DNA of 64,000 bases from contig QAKW01000071.1 in NCBI GenBank assembly GCA_003343605.1, positions 1 to 64,000 of the forward strand, written 5' to 3'. Of the stretch, positions 43,110 to 51,101 are shown one piece after another. The position numbers and the translations under genes are program-made. A model generated the notes under the pieces. That model did no database searches, was not told the DNA's origin, and worked only from the letters and a program-made list of their open reading frames with translations. Positions within the stretch are counted from its first letter, which is position 1, and every line of letters begins with the position of its first letter. The DNA is from Clostridiales bacterium (lineage in GTDB: Bacteria > Bacillota > Clostridia > Oscillospirales > QAKW01).

Positions 43110-44903
43110 ATGAATCCGAACAGATTGATCGGCGCCTATCCGGTCATCGGCATCCGGCCCACTATCGATGGAAGGCGGGGCGCGCTGAAAATCAGGGAAT
43201 CGCTGGAAGCGCAGACCATGGGGATGGCAAAGGCCGCCGCCCGGCTCTTTACGGAAAATCTTCGTTATTCCAATGGCGAGCCGGTAAAGGTTATTCTGGC
43301 AGACAGCACCATCGGCAGGGTGGCCGAAGCCGCCGCCGCGGCTGAAAAATTCCGCCGGGAAGGGGTAAGCATTACGCTCACCGTTACGCCCTGCTGGTGT
43401 TATGGGGCGGAAACCATGGATATGGATCCGCACACCATCAAAGGCGTTTGGGGCTTTAACGGAACCGAACGCCCGGGTGCGGTTTATCTGGCCTCTGTTT
43501 TGGCTTCCCACGCCCAGAAGGGCCTGCCGGCATTCGGCATTTACGGAAAGGATGTGCAGGAGGCTGGCGCGCAGGACATTCCGGCCGATGTGCGGGAAAA
43601 GCTGCTGCGTTTCGGCCGCGCCGCGGTGGCCGCCGCCACCATGCGGGGTAAATCGTATCTGCAGATCGGCTCGGTCTGTATGGGGATCGCCGGCTCCATA
43701 GTGGATCCCGCATTTTTTGAGGAATATCTGGGCATGCGGGTTGAGAGCGTAGACGAAGTGGAAATCATCCGCCGGATGGAAGAGGGGATTTATGATCAGG
43801 CCGCATATGAGCATGCGCTCGCCTGGGCCAAAGAAAACTGCCCGCAGGGGTTCGATAAGAATCCGCCCGCCCTTCAGAAAACAGAGGCTGAAAAGGAGCG
43901 GGACTTCGCCTTTAGCGTGAAAATGATGTGTATCATAAAGGATCTCTTCCACGGAAACCCCCACCTGCCGGCTGGCAGAGAGGAAGAGATGGCCGGCCAT
44001 AACGCGATTGCAGGCGGCTTTCAGGGGCAGCGCCAGTGGACCGATTTTTATCCGAACTGCGATCTGCCGGAAGCGCTTTTGAATTCCTCCTTTGATTGGG
44101 AGGGGCCGCGTGAAAGCTACATTCTTGCAACAGAAAACGATTCGCTCAATGCCGTCTGCATGCTTTTCGGCAAGCTCCTTACCGGCCGGGCGCAGATGTT
44201 TTCCGATGTGCGCACCTACTGGAGTGCGGAAGCGGTTGCAAGCGCAACCGGCTACAGTCTGGAAGGCCCGGCAAAACAAGCCGGCGGTTTTTTACATCTG
44301 ATCAACAGCGGCGCCTCCTGCCTGGATTTCTGCGGCGAAGTGCGCAATGAAGCCGGGGAGCGGGTGATCAAGCCCTTCTGGGAAATGAGAAAAGAAGATG
44401 TGGAGGCCTGCCTGCGCGCCACAACCTGGAACCCGGCCGATCTGGGCTATTTCCGGGGCGGCGGCTTTTCTTCCCGGTTTGAAACCCGCGGCGCGATGCC
44501 GGTAACCATGGTGCGCCTAAATCTGGTAAAAGGGCTGGGGCCGGTTCTGCAGCTTTGCGAGGGCTATACGGTGGAATTGCCGCAGGCTGTATCCGATGCG
44601 CTTTGGAAACGAACCGACTATACCTGGCCCAGCACCTGGTTTGCCCCGCGCCTGACCGGAGCCGGGCCGTTTACCTCGGCCTACGAGGTGATGAATCACT
44701 GGGGAGCCAATCACGGCGCCGTCAGCTATGGCCATATCGGCGCCGATCTGCTGACGCTTTGCAGTATGCTGCGCATTCCGGTGTGCATGCATAATGTGGA
44801 AGAATCCAAAATTTTCCGGCCGGCGGCCTGGAATGCATTTGGAATGGATCCGGAAGGGCAGGATTATCGCGCCTGCGCGGCCTATGGGCCGCTGTACCGG
44901 TAA
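43110..44903 (+). CDS. fucI: L-fucose isomerase
   Basis: Converts L-fucose to L-fuculose (also D-arabinose to D-ribulose) with Mn2+, in the cytoplasm. The 597 residues match the family length. Conserved regions include [12 protein letters not shown] at the N-terminus, [27 protein letters not shown] with a metal-binding Glu, FSDVRTYWS with Asp and [18 protein letters not shown] with His. Start supported by GGGAGGAG. fucA follows by 11 bp. No fuculokinase or transporter gene is in the window. Confidence 0.95.
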   Translation: MNPNRLIGAYPVIGIRPTIDGRRGALKIRESLEAQTMGMAKAAARLFTENLRYSNGEPVKVILADSTIGRVAEAAAAAEKFRREGVSITLTVTPCWCYGAETMDMDPHTIKGVWGFNGTERPGAVYLASVLASHAQKGLPAFGIYGKDVQEAGAQDIPADVREKLLRFGRAAVAAATMRGKSYLQIGSVCMGIAGSIVDPAFFEEYLGMRVESVDEVEIIRRMEEGIYDQAAYEHALAWAKENCPQGFDKNPPALQKTEAEKERDFAFSVKMMCIIKDLFHGNPHLPAGREEEMAGHNAIAGGFQGQRQWTDFYPNCDLPEALLNSSFDWEGPRESYILATENDSLNAVCMLFGKLLTGRAQMFSDVRTYWSAEAVASATGYSLEGPAKQAGGFLHLINSGASCLDFCGEVRNEAGERVIKPFWEMRKEDVEACLRATTWNPADLGYFRGGGFSSRFETRGAMPVTMVRLNLVKGLGPVLQLCEGYTVELPQAVSDALWKRTDYTWPSTWFAPRLTGAGPFTSAYEVMNHWGANHGAVSYGHIGADLLTLCSMLRIPVCMHNVEESKIFRPAAWNAFGMDPEGQDYRACAAYGPLYR

Positions 44904-44914
44904 GGAGGCGCCGG

Positions 44915-45586
44915 ATGAAGGAAGATCAAATCCGCGCGGCTGTCTGCGATGTCTGCCATAAAATCTGGCAGCAGGGATGGGCGGCGGCCAACGACGGCAA
45001 CGTTTCGGTAAAGCTGGGAGAAGGCCGGTTTCTTGCAACGCCGACCGGCATCAGCAAAAGCATGATCACCCCGGAAATGCTGGTGATCATCAATGAAAAA
45101 GGAGAACTGCTGCAGGGGGATAGAAAGCCGACGTCGGAAATAAAAATGCACCTGCGCTGCTACCGGGAGCGGCCCGATGCGGGTGCGGTTGTTCATGCGC
45201 ATCCCCCAACGGCAACCGGCTATGCGGTTGCCGGTATTCCGCTGGATTCCTATTCGATGATTGAAACGGTAATTGCCATCGGCTCTGTTCCGATTGCGCC
45301 CTACGGCACCCCTTCCACCGCGGAGGTGCCGGAAGCCATTGCGCCGTTTCTTGCGGAACACGATGTGTTGCTGCTGCAGAATCACGGCGCACTGAGCGTC
45401 GGTTGTGATCTGCAATGCGCTTACTACCGGATGGAAACGCTGGAGTTGTTTGCAAAAATCAGCCTGACCGCCCATTTACTGGGCGGTGCAAAGGAAATTG
45501 CGCGCCCGGATATCGAGCGGCTGATCGGCATGCGCGCATCTTACCGCGTTTCCGGAAGGCACCCGGGCTATAAACATTATCATTAA
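44915..45586 (+). CDS. fucA: L-fuculose-phosphate aldolase-like class II aldolase
   Basis: Zinc class II aldolase of 223 residues that cleaves L-fuculose-1-phosphate to dihydroxyacetone phosphate and L-lactaldehyde. The N-terminal NDGNVSVKL segment, TPTGISKSM, the zinc ligands in VVHAHPPTATGYAVAG and the third in LQNHGALSVG are present. Related ribulose-5-phosphate epimerases share the fold; adjacency to fucI supports FucA. AAGGAGG precedes ATG. A terminator follows. Confidence 0.9.
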   Translation: MKEDQIRAAVCDVCHKIWQQGWAAANDGNVSVKLGEGRFLATPTGISKSMITPEMLVIINEKGELLQGDRKPTSEIKMHLRCYRERPDAGAVVHAHPPTATGYAVAGIPLDSYSMIETVIAIGSVPIAPYGTPSTAEVPEAIAPFLAEHDVLLLQNHGALSVGCDLQCAYYRMETLELFAKISLTAHLLGGAKEIARPDIERLIGMRASYRVSGRHPGYKHYH

Positions 45587-45587
45587 A

Positions 45588-45615
45588 AAATCCCTCCCCC
45601 ATCCGGGGGAGGGAT
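45588..45615. terminator. Bidirectional terminator between fucA and radC
   Basis: Stem ATCCCTCCCCC / GGGGGAGGGAT with a 4-base loop. A six-T run follows on the minus strand (serving radC); the plus strand is T-rich after five bases. Confidence 0.85.
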
Positions 45616-45623
45616 CTGCTTTT

Positions 45624-46316
45624 CTAATAGGCCTTGACAAAATGGCCGCTTTCTTTCATCGAAAGGCCGGTGCTGCCGCAGATGATCACATGATCCAGCA
45701 GCTCAATGCCGAATTTGGAAAGCTGCTCGCGCACATAGCGGGTGCTGGCGATATCCTGCACGGAGGGATTGGTATCGTTGAAATGATTATGAGCGATCAC
45801 CACATACCGGCTGCCGGACCGCTGCGCCTGCCGGAGCAGCTTGCCCGCATGGATTTCCACCGCGTTGATAGAGCCGGTAAACTGAAGGGTGCACTGGATC
45901 AGCCGCTTATTTTCATCTAAAAACGCGGCGTAGAGGCACTCCTCTCTGCGCCCGATAAACCGGGCGGAAAAGAATTCGATGATCCGCCTGGTATCGATAA
46001 AACGCAGGGAGTCCTCCGCCATTTCCTCATAATAGCGGCGGGTAATGCCCGGAATCAGCCGCAGCAGAAAGGCGCTGAGCTCGCCCATGTTTTCAACGTC
46101 CGTCAGATCTTCCTCTTCCGCTTCGAAAACACCTCTTAAATTTCCGAACCGGGCAATCAGCGCATGCCCGATCTGATTGGTATCTTTCCGGCTGATGGCA
46201 TATCCCAGCAGCAGTTCCAGAAGCTCATGATCAGAGAAGCCATCTAGCCCGTTGGCGCGGTAGCGCTCCCGCAGCCGCTGCCGGTGACCGCTGTGTACAG
46301 ATTGTTCCGTTTTCAA
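45624..46316 (-). CDS. radC: RadC-family (JAB/MPN) protein
   Basis: 230 residues of the UPF0758/RadC family. The N-terminal helix-hairpin-helix-like part contains SDHELLELLLGYAI, and the C-terminal JAB/MPN metalloprotease-like domain carries VVIAHNHFNDTNPSVQD. The HxH...S...D zinc site is kept, but the usual HNHPSG reads HNHFND. Despite the name, a DNA-repair role is not established for the family. ATGA overlap couples it to the upstream HAD phosphatase gene. Confidence 0.88.
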   Translation of the reverse strand: MKTEQSVHSGHRQRLRERYRANGLDGFSDHELLELLLGYAISRKDTNQIGHALIARFGNLRGVFEAEEEDLTDVENMGELSAFLLRLIPGITRRYYEEMAEDSLRFIDTRRIIEFFSARFIGRREECLYAAFLDENKRLIQCTLQFTGSINAVEIHAGKLLRQAQRSGSRYVVIAHNHFNDTNPSVQDIASTRYVREQLSKFGIELLDHVIICGSTGLSMKESGHFVKAY

Positions 46317-47089
46317 TGGTCCATCACTTCATATACGCCCTTTAACACATATTGCGGCCGGTACGGGAAGCGCTCCAAATCCTCTTTTTTCGTAACGCCG
46401 CTCAGCACCAGCACCGTATCGATTTCGGATTCAATACCGGCAACAATATCGGTATCCATCCGGTCGCCGATAATTGCAATATCCTCTTCGTCACACCCCA
46501 GAATATTCAGACCGCAGCGCATCATCAGCGGATTGGGCTTTCCAAGATAATAGGCCTGCTTGCCGGTAGCCAGCTCGATCGGCGCCACCAGCGCCCGGCA
46601 GGCCGGCATGATTACACCGTCTTTCCCCGGGCCGGTCAGATCGGAATTGGTTCCGATCAGCTGGGCGCCGTTCTGCAGCAGAATCACAGCCTTGCGGATG
46701 CTGGAAAAATTATAATTATTGGTTTCCCCCACCACCACGTAATCCGGGTTCACATCATTCATCGCAATGCCCGCGCTGTAAAGCGCGTTCATAAGACCGG
46801 GTTCGCCGATCACATAGGCGGTGCAGCCCGGCTTCTGCTTGGCCAGGTAGGCCGCGGTAGAAAGCGCGGAGGTATAAAAATGGGATTCATCGATATCCAG
46901 CCCCAGGCGGTTCATCTTGAGCTGCAGCTCTTTGGGGGAACGCTCAGAGCTGTTGGTGAGGAATAGAAATTTTTTGTTTTCCTGATAGAGCCACTCCACA
47001 AATTTCTTTACGCCGGGCAGCAGTTGATTTTCATAATAAATCACGCCGTCCATATCGCAGATAAAGCCTTTTTTATCTTTTAAATTCAA
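46313..47089 (-). CDS. HAD-IIA sugar phosphatase, AraL/NagD-like
   Basis: 258-residue HAD phosphatase of the NagD group. Motif I is CDMDGVIY (about 11-18), followed by LTNSSER, a type IIA cap, LGKPNPLMM with the Lys, and IGDRMDTDIVAG (motif IV). It lies 17 bp after an AraM-type glycerol-1-phosphate dehydrogenase gene. In B. subtilis the araL phosphatase and araM genes are likewise neighbours. Start is TTG at 47089, with GGAGG seven bases upstream. Confidence 0.88.
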   Translation of the reverse strand: MNLKDKKGFICDMDGVIYYENQLLPGVKKFVEWLYQENKKFLFLTNSSERSPKELQLKMNRLGLDIDESHFYTSALSTAAYLAKQKPGCTAYVIGEPGLMNALYSAGIAMNDVNPDYVVVGETNNYNFSSIRKAVILLQNGAQLIGTNSDLTGPGKDGVIMPACRALVAPIELATGKQAYYLGKPNPLMMRCGLNILGCDEEDIAIIGDRMDTDIVAGIESEIDTVLVLSGVTKKEDLERFPYRPQYVLKGVYEVMDH

Positions 47090-47106
47090 TCAAATCCCTC
47101 CTGCAA

Positions 47107-48384
47107 TTAAACATAATCCATCGGATCGATCCCCATCATCGGCAGCAGCCGCGTAATCAGCAGCCGGTACCGCATATAGGGATGATAGCGCATTGCATCC
47201 GCCATAAACTCGGCGCTCACATTCACTTCCTCCGGTGTGGTCGGCGCGCCGGCTGTTTTCATCAGATCCAGCAGCTCCTGATTGCCGGGGAGCGTATCCA
47301 GAATGATCCGGCGGATCTCCGGCCATTTTTCTTCCAGCTTCTTTGGATCCACCAGATCGGTGATGGTGGGCTGGTTGAGCTTTTTCACGTCTGCGTGCAG
47401 CTTGGGATCATAATGGGCGTAAACCTGCTCCCAATCGGTCTGGTCCGCGGTGCAGTGAATGGTTTCAAAGGTTTCCGCAAGGTTGCGGTAGAGCCGGTTG
47501 CAGTAGACCGTTGCAACGCCGACCTTACGGCCGTGATAATCCGGCCAGATCCCCTTGATAACCTTGTGGCATTCAAGATAATGGGAAACCACATGCTCTG
47601 CGCCGCTGGCCGGGCGGGAACAGCCGGCCAGCTTCATGGCAAGCCCTGTCATAATCAGCGCCTCCATAACAGCGCCGGCGGCTTCTTCGCTCTCTTCGGT
47701 AATCCGGCCTGCCAGCGCGGCGATGCGGTCGGTGGCTTCCTGGGTGATCGCCGCAACCCGCTCGCAATAATATTCATCGATCAGCAGATGGGCGACCCTC
47801 CAGTCTACCAGCCCGATATATTTGGCCATCATATCGCCAAAGCCCGATGATTTCAAAACGGCGGGCGCCTTTGCCAGAATGGCCGTATCGGCAATAATCA
47901 CCATCGGCTGCGCCGCCTGCCAGGAGGATTTGAAATTATTTTCAACAATCGGCGCCGTATCGGAGGCAAAGCCATCCATAGAAGGAGCCGTGGCAAAAAT
48001 ACAGAACTTTTTCCTGCGCTCAAAGGCGGCAACCCGGCATATATCGTTGAGTGAACCGGTGCCGACGGAAATGATTCCCTCCACGTCTTCCGCCAGCGCT
48101 TCCACCTCGCGCACCTGCTCAACCCGGGCATATTTCATATCTTCATAGACCAGCTGCTTTACGGTAAAGCCCTTGCTTTGCAGGCTTTCCAAGATCCCGG
48201 CGCTTACGCCCAGCGTATTCTGATCGGCCACCAGAAGGACCGTGGACGGAAACCCGGCTTTCGACAGAATCTCGCCGGTTTTTGAAGTCAGCCCGCTGCC
48301 GATTTCAACCACCTGGGTATCGAAGGTGTGTTTTCTGCCGCAGGGGCAGTTATCAAGCCCCATGACAATTTTTTTTAAATCCAT
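47107..48384 (-). CDS. araM: sn-glycerol-1-phosphate dehydrogenase (AraM/EgsA)
   Basis: Reduces dihydroxyacetone phosphate to sn-glycerol-1-phosphate, the enantiomer used for archaeal-type and heptaprenyl glycerol lipids. The 425 residues belong to the iron-containing dehydrogenase-like fold. Signatures include SVGTGSLNDICR, FATAPSMDGFASDTAPI and a metal-binding His in SGAEHVVSHYLE. ATG at 48384 has GGGAGGAG seven bases before it; the extension to 48453 has none. It heads an araM-HAD-radC operon. The PcrB-type partner is not seen here. Confidence 0.9.
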   Translation of the reverse strand: MDLKKIVMGLDNCPCGRKHTFDTQVVEIGSGLTSKTGEILSKAGFPSTVLLVADQNTLGVSAGILESLQSKGFTVKQLVYEDMKYARVEQVREVEALAEDVEGIISVGTGSLNDICRVAAFERRKKFCIFATAPSMDGFASDTAPIVENNFKSSWQAAQPMVIIADTAILAKAPAVLKSSGFGDMMAKYIGLVDWRVAHLLIDEYYCERVAAITQEATDRIAALAGRITEESEEAAGAVMEALIMTGLAMKLAGCSRPASGAEHVVSHYLECHKVIKGIWPDYHGRKVGVATVYCNRLYRNLAETFETIHCTADQTDWEQVYAHYDPKLHADVKKLNQPTITDLVDPKKLEEKWPEIRRIILDTLPGNQELLDLMKTAGAPTTPEEVNVSAEFMADAMRYHPYMRYRLLITRLLPMMGIDPMDYV

Positions 48385-48521
48385 GTAAAAGCTCCTCCCG
48401 CAAAAATATATTTTTATTTTATCACCGTTTTCCATAAATTGCAATAAAACCATGCGGGTTCCCGCATTTTTTTATTGCACCGGCAGCCGCCGCAGCGTTT
48501 TTTTAATCTTTGCTGATTTTC

Positions 48522-48550
48522 TTGAAAGAATTTTCCAGGTATGATATGAT
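48522..48550 (+). promoter_or_regulatory. Promoter of the PHP gene
   Basis: TTGAAA at 48522-48527, 17 bp, TATGAT at 48545-48550, about 50 bp before the start codon. Confidence 0.6.
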
Positions 48551-48599
48551 AAGAGTATTCTGTTCGGAAGATCATTCAAATAAAGGAGATGTTTGCAGT

Positions 48600-50033
48600 A
48601 TGAAACCAGCCCCCGAAAATTATGCGATCTGGCCCTCGGTTGTTCCGGCCGGCCGGCAGACGGAAATGACGATCCGGGCCAATGAAAACGCCTTTCTTTT
48701 CTGGGAGGGGCGGGCGTATACCGTGATTGTGATTCCGGTGGATTCGGATGTGCCGGATTATCACGCGCCGGGCAACAGAACGGCGCTTAAGGCAATCGGC
48801 CACAACGGCGTCCTGCAGTTTCACTTTCTGTTCAGCAGCGAACAGGAATTTCAACTGGACTTATATGATGGGGAGCGCCTTTTGCAGACATTTTCTGTTT
48901 ACGCGCTGGAATCCGATCTTTATACGCTGCGGCCTTTAAAGGGAGACCTTCACTGCCACAGCTTCCGGTCCGACGGCCGGCGGGATCCGGCGGCCCTTGC
49001 CGGGCATTACCGGGAGCAGGGCTATGATTTCATGGCGCTGACCGATCACAACCGGTTTGCGCCCGGCGCGGAAATTCTCGATGCCTATCGCGCGGTTTCC
49101 CTCGGCATTACAGTTTTGCGCGGGGAAGAAGTGCATGCGCCCGGAAGCGTGGTTCATATCGTGCATGTCGGCGGCGCCGAGGGTGTTGCCGATACGTATG
49201 TGCATGATCAGCCCCGCTATCTCCGGGAGCTGGAGGAGTGCGGCAAGGCGCTGCCCGATACGCTTCCCCCGCAATACCGCGAACGTTATATCAAAGCGGA
49301 ATGGGCCTGCCGGGCGATTCACCGTGCGGGCGGGCTCGCCATCTTCCCCCACCCCTATTGGCAGCCCGCGGAATCCAGAAGCTATAACGTGTGCAATGAG
49401 CTGATTCCCTTCTTTTTTCAAAGCGGCTTTTTCGATGCTTACGAGCTGGTCGGCGGTATGGGGCAGCGGGGCATCAACCTTTCGGTGGCGCTCTGGAACG
49501 ATCTGCGCGCCGAAGGCGTTCGGATCCCGGTTGTGGGCAGCAGCGACGTTCATGCGCTGAGAAAATACGGAGGAGATGAACCGTTTCCCAATCTGTTTAC
49601 CATTGCCTTTGCCGGGCAAAACGAAAGCGCCTCGATTTTAGAAGCGGTCCGCCGGGGCCTCACCGTGGCCGTGGAGGCCACCGGAGAGGGCGGCAGGCGG
49701 GAATACCGCTGCTATGGCAGCCGCAGGCTGGTGGCGTTTGCGCAGTATCTGCTGGCCTGTTATTTCCCCCGCACCCACCGGATAATGGAGGGCGAGGGCG
49801 TGATCATGCGGCAATATCTGATCGGGGAGGCCGATCACGCGCTGCTCAACGCCATGACCGGCCGGGCGGATGCCTTTTACCGCCGCTTCTTCGGCAGGGA
49901 GGCGCCTGTTTTACCGGGCATCGAGCAGCTTGCTTTTGAGGAGAAATGGCGTGCGGTTCAGATGGAAGGCCCGGTTACCAAAGGGGGCTCCATTGCGCTT
50001 TACGGCGATCATAAAAATAAACGGCAGATTTAA
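48600..50033 (+). CDS. PHP-domain metallohydrolase of unknown substrate
   Basis: 477 residues. An N-terminal beta-rich domain (about 1-110) is followed by a PHP phosphoesterase-like domain with GDLHCHSFRSDG (metal-binding HxH), ALTDHNRF, GEEVHAP, FPHPYW and GSSDVHAL. A C-terminal extension of about 100 residues follows. PHP proteins hydrolyse phosphate esters, and the substrate cannot be predicted. ATG at 48600 has AAAGGAG about eleven bases upstream; the longer in-frame start at 48510 overlaps the promoter and was rejected. Confidence 0.82.
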   Translation: MKPAPENYAIWPSVVPAGRQTEMTIRANENAFLFWEGRAYTVIVIPVDSDVPDYHAPGNRTALKAIGHNGVLQFHFLFSSEQEFQLDLYDGERLLQTFSVYALESDLYTLRPLKGDLHCHSFRSDGRRDPAALAGHYREQGYDFMALTDHNRFAPGAEILDAYRAVSLGITVLRGEEVHAPGSVVHIVHVGGAEGVADTYVHDQPRYLRELEECGKALPDTLPPQYRERYIKAEWACRAIHRAGGLAIFPHPYWQPAESRSYNVCNELIPFFFQSGFFDAYELVGGMGQRGINLSVALWNDLRAEGVRIPVVGSSDVHALRKYGGDEPFPNLFTIAFAGQNESASILEAVRRGLTVAVEATGEGGRREYRCYGSRRLVAFAQYLLACYFPRTHRIMEGEGVIMRQYLIGEADHALLNAMTGRADAFYRRFFGREAPVLPGIEQLAFEEKWRAVQMEGPVTKGGSIALYGDHKNKRQI

Positions 50034-50099
50034 GAGCCTTACCCGAAGCGCGCTGTTCATAATCAGCGCACCTCCTGCTCATACGGGTAAATTCAATGC

Positions 50100-50128
50100 T
50101 TGACATATACCATGAAAAAAATTATAAT
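50100..50128 (+). promoter_or_regulatory. Promoter of the GT2-yfhO operon
   Basis: Consensus TTGACA (50100-50105), 17 bp, consensus TATAAT (50123-50128). An inverted repeat TTACCCG/CGGGTAA with an inner GCGCTG/CAGCGC stem lies just upstream (about 50039-50090). Confidence 0.8.
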
Positions 50129-50154
50129 ATTCAAAATGAAAGGAGCGTACGCGG

Positions 50155-51096
50155 ATGAAATTATCGCTGATCGTGCCCTGCTTCAATGAGCAGGATAACG
50201 TATTTCCCTTCTTTACAGCCTGTAAGGAGGTCTTTCACGGTCTATTCGATTACGAGCTGGTCTTTATCAACGACGGGAGCCGGGATCAGACCTGGGAAAA
50301 ATTAAAGGAGCTGCGGGAGTGTAACCCGGAAACCCCGATGAAACTGATCAATTTTTCCCGTAATTTCGGGAAAGAGGCCGCCATTTATTCAGGATTTCAG
50401 CACGCCGCGGGAGAATATGTTACAGTGATCGACGCCGATCTGCAGCAGCGCCCGGAGGTTGCGCTCGAAATGGTGCGCCTGCTGGACAAGCATCAGGAAT
50501 ATGATTCCATCGCCGCCTATCAGCAAAAACGCAAAGAGGGCCGGTTTATGACCTTCTGCAAAAAAATGTTTTACAAGCTCATCAACCGGATCTGCGATAT
50601 TGATTTCTATTCCGGCGCAAGCGATTTCCGCACGTTTCGGCGGGTGATGGCCGATGCTATTGTAAACATGCGGGAATACCACCGTTTTTCCAAAGGAATC
50701 TTTTCCTGGGTGGGCTTTCAAACGCACTATATTCCCTACACGGCGGAGGAACGGAATGCCGGAAAAAGCTCCTGGTCTTTCCGCAAGCTTCTCAAATACG
50801 CCATGGAGGGCTTTCTCTCGTTTACCACCTTTCCGCTCCGGCTCGCAACCTATCTGGGCGCCGGCACCTCCTTTATCGCCATTATTTATCTGATTGTTGT
50901 AATTATTCAAAAGCTGACGCATCATATCGCGGTTCCCGGCTATGCGACCATCGTGGTGTTAATTCTGCTGATGGGCGGCATACAGCTGATTATTCTGGGC
51001 GTAATCGGCGAATATCTGGCCAGAATTTATATCGAGAGCAAAAAACGGCCGATCTGTATTGAAAAAGAATATATTACCTATGAGGAAAAGGAATAA
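50155..51096 (+). CDS. GT2-family undecaprenyl-phosphate glycosyltransferase (CsbB/GtrB-like)
   Basis: 313-residue membrane glycosyltransferase. The GT-A domain begins LSLIVPCFNEQDNV. Nucleotide-sugar binding is at FINDGSRDQTW, DIDFYSGASDFR is present, and the DADLQQRPE motif supplies the metal-binding aspartates. Two C-terminal membrane helices (about 238-262 and 270-292) follow. This architecture loads a sugar onto undecaprenyl phosphate. It lies 5 bp before a YfhO-family GT-C gene, as with B. subtilis csbB-yfhO, whose products glycosylate lipoteichoic acid. Confidence 0.9.
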   Translation: MKLSLIVPCFNEQDNVFPFFTACKEVFHGLFDYELVFINDGSRDQTWEKLKELRECNPETPMKLINFSRNFGKEAAIYSGFQHAAGEYVTVIDADLQQRPEVALEMVRLLDKHQEYDSIAAYQQKRKEGRFMTFCKKMFYKLINRICDIDFYSGASDFRTFRRVMADAIVNMREYHRFSKGIFSWVGFQTHYIPYTAEERNAGKSSWSFRKLLKYAMEGFLSFTTFPLRLATYLGAGTSFIAIIYLIVVIIQKLTHHIAVPGYATIVVLILLMGGIQLIILGVIGEYLARIYIESKKRPICIEKEYITYEEKE

Positions 51097-51101
51097 CAGC
51101 T

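Noticed and set aside
43050..44279. 409-residue antisense frame over fucI
   Set aside because: fucI motifs are unambiguous and the antisense frame has no family features.
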